DNA from: Pseudomonas alliivorans | GTDB lineage: Bacteria > Pseudomonadota > Gammaproteobacteria > Pseudomonadales > Pseudomonadaceae | Direction: 5' to 3' | Length of the DNA stretch: 64,000 bases | Assembly (NCBI RefSeq): GCF_017826695.1 | Contig: NZ_JAFFZW010000004.1 | Coordinates: forward strand, 124,001 to 188,000 | Shown here: piece by piece, positions 62,026-64,000 of the stretch | Layout: each line of letters begins with the position of its first letter | How positions within the stretch are numbered: position 1 is the stretch's first letter | The notes under the pieces: model-generated | Database searches by the model: none | Seen by the model: only the letters and a program-made list of their open reading frames with translations | Told to the model about the DNA's origin: nothing | Position numbers and translations under genes: made by a program

Positions 62026-62370
62026 ATGAGTATCAATTACGGTTCCTTTACCGGTAGCGGGGGTGCTGTTTTGCCTCCCAATCAAATAATGAGGCCTGGT
62101 CAGTTTCTGCAATCGCCCAATGGGCGTTTTAAGTTGGATTTGCAACCTGACGGTAATTTGGTTGTTAAAGATAACGGCGCTGTTGTCTGGGTGGCAGACG
62201 GTAATCAACCCTACAGCAATACGCTCTCGCGCAGACTTATGGGGGCGCCATGGGTCGTAGTCAGCAACAGTTGCTTTCTCTACGATCCGGCGCGGGCCAA
62301 GCTAGGGATTGCTGAAGGCACTCACGCCAAGGACACGTCCTACTGGTACCCACAGCCATATGTCTGTTGA
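62026..62370 (+). CDS. Single-domain mannose-lectin-like (MMBL/B-lectin) protein
   Basis: A 114-residue protein without a signal peptide. Residues 15-60 resemble the monocot mannose-binding-lectin fold: RPGQFLQSPNGRFKLDLQPDGN with the sugar-site motif QxDxNxVxY at 40-48, in which the final Tyr is replaced by Lys48. A second, degenerate motif may lie at 78-86 (NSCFLYD). Cys83 and the C-terminal Cys114 could form a disulfide. MMBL domains make up lectin-like bacteriocins (LlpA, two domains); this is a one-domain relative. The start is ATG at 62026 with GAGGGT seven bases upstream. Surrounding DNA is clearly A+T-richer than the flanking core, suggesting transfer. Function unknown. Confidence 0.8.
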   Translation: MSINYGSFTGSGGAVLPPNQIMRPGQFLQSPNGRFKLDLQPDGNLVVKDNGAVVWVADGNQPYSNTLSRRLMGAPWVVVSNSCFLYDPARAKLGIAEGTHAKDTSYWYPQPYVC

Positions 62371-62527
62371 GGATAATGGGAGTGTTGGGCATTTATCATG
62401 ATCGGGCAGGTGATCTTTTGTGGGCTCGTTTTGGGTTGTTTCGGCAGGTTGAAAAGCTGAAACATTATAAATGTTAATGATTCGCACCCTGAAAAGGATG
62501 TTTATGTATGGAGTGTGGCTGATTTTG
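62371..62527. other. A+T-rich gap between lectin-like gene and micro-lipoprotein gene
   Basis: A 157-base stretch of visibly lower G+C than the core genome, between two converging genes. No gene, clear hairpin or terminator was recognised. Confidence 0.5.
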
Positions 62528-62686
62528 CTAGCGTCTTACCGGGCAGTCATGTCTGTAGGGGTCTATTTCACACTTGTAACTAAGTTCAAGATCGATGTTT
62601 CTTAAAATGTAACAGTCCTTCGTGCAGTCGCCCGGAACGCAGCCTGCCAGCAATAGGCATGTCGCCAGTATTTTGATGGTTTTCAT
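62528..62686 (-). CDS. Cysteine-rich micro-lipoprotein
   Basis: A 52-residue protein. MKTIKILATCLLLAGC is a lipoprotein signal with lipobox LLAGC, so the mature, lipidated part is only about 37 residues. It contains four further Cys (GDCTKDC, YKC and HDC), enough for two disulfides. The start is ATG at 62686 with AGGGAG upstream; a longer in-frame ORF to 62788 would bury the signal. It converges with the lectin-like gene in the same A+T-rich islet. No family was recognised. Confidence 0.7.
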   Translation of the reverse strand: MKTIKILATCLLLAGCVPGDCTKDCYILRNIDLELSYKCEIDPYRHDCPVRR

Positions 62687-62792
62687 ACGCTCTCCCTTTT
62701 TCTGGAGATCGTATGGACGTGCACGGAAATAATACAGTTGCCAGCTTCTTTGAAAGTTGTAGGACTTTTCCTTGACGGCAATTGCCATAATT

Positions 62793-62825
62793 AAAAAAGC
62801 CCGCCATTTGCGATAAATGGCGGGC
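62793..62825 (-). terminator. Terminator after zapG
   Basis: GCCCGCCATTT-GCGAT-AAATGGCGGGC, an 11-bp stem; on the minus strand it is followed by TTTTTT. It ends the zapG transcript. Confidence 0.9.
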
Positions 62826-62848
62826 TGTTGGTAGTGCCGTCCGAAGAC

Positions 62849-63283
62849 TTACTTCTTCAAACCGTAATGCTCGTCCAGCATGCCCGGGGTGTTAGGCGAT
62901 TTTGGCGCGTAATCCTTCGGGGCTTCGGTGTCGCGTGGCGGTGTCAGGCGGTCGCGGGGAGCCTGGTTGGCCTCCGGGTGCAGAGCGGCCAGCAGCCGTT
63001 GGCGGGTCAGCTCGTCAAGGGCCAGACGATTGGCGCCCTCGGCGAGATGCTCCTGTACGTCGTGATAGCTTTGCGAAAGCTTCTGGACCAGGTTAGCCGT
63101 ACTGTTGAAGTGAGTGACCACCTCGTTCTGATAGGTATCGAAACGCTCCTGAATGTCATCCAGCTGGCGCTGGGTGCTGTTCGGAACGGTGTTGGGCAGC
63201 AGACGTGCGACCAGGAAACCAATGACGACACCGGCAACCAGGGCGAGAGTCGGCAGCAACCAGACTAAGAGCGAGTGTTCCAC
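62849..63283 (-). CDS. zapG: ZapG (YhcB, DUF1043), inner-membrane cell-division/envelope protein
   Basis: A 144-residue protein. One N-terminal membrane helix (LVWLLPTLALVAGVVIGFLVA) is followed by a cytoplasmic coiled coil (STQRQLDDIQERFDTYQNEV; LVQKLSQSYHDVQEHLAEGA) and a Pro-rich tail. YhcB/ZapG links cell division with envelope synthesis. It starts with GTG at 63283, with AGGAAGGA upstream, and ends before a strong terminator. Confidence 0.93.
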   Translation of the reverse strand: MEHSLLVWLLPTLALVAGVVIGFLVARLLPNTVPNSTQRQLDDIQERFDTYQNEVVTHFNSTANLVQKLSQSYHDVQEHLAEGANRLALDELTRQRLLAALHPEANQAPRDRLTPPRDTEAPKDYAPKSPNTPGMLDEHYGLKK

Positions 63284-63428
63284 GAGTCCTTCCTCTATAA
63301 ACGGCTTTGCTTTACGTTAACGGCTCGAACCTGCGCTGTATACCCGCGACGTGTCGTTGATATGCAAGCCACAGACAATCAGCTAGACGAGTCGACCCAT
63401 TTCGAGGTCACGGAGTTCTTTTTTGCTC

Positions 63429-64000
63429 ATGCGCGAAACCCCACTATTCATCGATGGCCCCGAGGGCCAGATCGAAGCACTGTATCAGGACGTACCCGAT
63501 GCCAGAGGCGTCGCACTGATCTGCCATCCTAACCCGATCCAGGGTGGAACGATGCTCAATAAAGTCGTCTCCACGTTGCAGCGTACTGCGCGGGACGAAG
63601 GTCTGATCACGCTGCGTTTCAATTATCGCGGCGTCGGTGCCAGCGCCGGAACGTCGGTCGCAGGGCCTGGCGAGATAGACGACGCACAGGCTGCCGCCAG
63701 ATGGCTGCGTGAAAAACACCCTGACCTGCCCATGACCCTGTTCGGGTTTTCCTTTGGCGGATACGTCGCAGCGAATCTGGGCGGCCGGCTCGAAGCCCAG
63801 GGTGAAACGCTCAAGCATCTGTTTCTGGTCGCTGCCGCCGCTTCGCGCCTGCAGGATCAAAGCGTGCTGCCGCAAAACTGCCCGTTGACAGTGATTCAAC
63901 CCGAAACCGACGAAGTCATCGACCCGGAAACGGTCTACGCCTGGTCGGCTGCGCTGCAGCGTCCCCATGAGCTGCTGAAAGTGGCAGAATGCGGACACTT
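63429..64000 (+). CDS. Alpha/beta hydrolase (truncated at window end)
   Basis: The frame is open from ATG 63429 to the window end, giving about 190 residues. The oxyanion region CHPNPIQGGTMLNKVV, NYRGVGASAG and the nucleophile elbow GFSFGG (Ser) mark an alpha/beta hydrolase. The catalytic Asp is probably in PETDEVIDPE, and the final visible His (CGHF) would complete the triad. Substrate unknown. A TTG at 63423 has better spacing (seven bases) from GGAG at 63412-63415, so the true start may be two codons earlier. It is divergent from zapG. Confidence 0.9.
   Translation, partial: MRETPLFIDGPEGQIEALYQDVPDARGVALICHPNPIQGGTMLNKVVSTLQRTARDEGLITLRFNYRGVGASAGTSVAGPGEIDDAQAAARWLREKHPDLPMTLFGFSFGGYVAANLGGRLEAQGETLKHLFLVAAAASRLQDQSVLPQNCPLTVIQPETDEVIDPETVYAWSAALQRPHELLKVAECGH

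Overview
This is a contiguous stretch of a Pseudomonas chromosome, most likely from the P. syringae group. The DNA is G+C-rich and the gene order is typical of the genus: nadC / DUF1631 / ampD-ampE, the fru PTS operon with divergent cra, gatCAB facing mreBCD-maf-rng-yhdP-tldD, yjgA/pmbA, the Fur-type fagA-fumC-orfX-sodA cluster, the rpoN-ptsN-rapZ-ptsO cluster joined to lptBAC-kdsCD, mlaFEDCB-ibaG-murA, hisGDC, algW and cysD-cysNC. Species assignment is inference from gene order and protein similarity as remembered; no search was run.

Layout. 1-2.8 kb: the end of a TerD-family gene, then (minus strand) a TerD-vWA fusion and a GYF_2-AIM24 protein downstream of nadC. 4-7.8 kb: a DUF1631 protein and ampDE (peptidoglycan recycling and beta-lactamase induction). 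7.8-15.5 kb: tatD-like gene and cra on the minus strand, divergent from fruBKA, with a Cra operator between them. 15.6-20.2 kb: PhoD-type phosphatase, AEC transporter, CMD-family protein, Na+/Ca2+ exchanger, short RlpA-like lipoprotein and a REP doublet. 20.3-23.6 kb: gatCAB for tRNA-Gln amidation. 23.8-37.1 kb: cell shape (mreBCD), maf, RNase G, the AsmA-like giant YhdP, a nitrilase-family amidase, and TldD/PmbA with DarP between them. 37.1-41.2 kb: a putatively iron-regulated operon that replaces iron enzymes (FumC, Mn-SOD) and ends in a ZIP transporter. 41.2-48.3 kb (minus strand): KDO synthesis, the LPS transport bridge, sigma-54, ribosome hibernation factor and nitrogen PTS. 48.6-56.6 kb: Mla phospholipid transport, IbaG, MurA and hisGDC. 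56.8-61.8 kb: AlgW, a Nif3-like protein and sulfate activation (CysD, CysNC). 61.9-62.8 kb: a small A+T-richer islet with a one-domain mannose-lectin-like protein and a cysteine-rich micro-lipoprotein. 62.8-64 kb: ZapG and a truncated alpha/beta hydrolase.

Most of the window is conserved core genome centred on the cell envelope: peptidoglycan, LPS, phospholipid asymmetry, cell shape and envelope stress. The clearest accessory piece is the lectin/lipoprotein islet at 61.9-62.8 kb. It is the best candidate for something little described, though its function is open. Several genes have non-ATG starts (TTG, GTG and, by Shine-Dalgarno evidence, possibly ATT for mreC). No rRNA, tRNA, CRISPR array, prophage or insertion sequence was seen.
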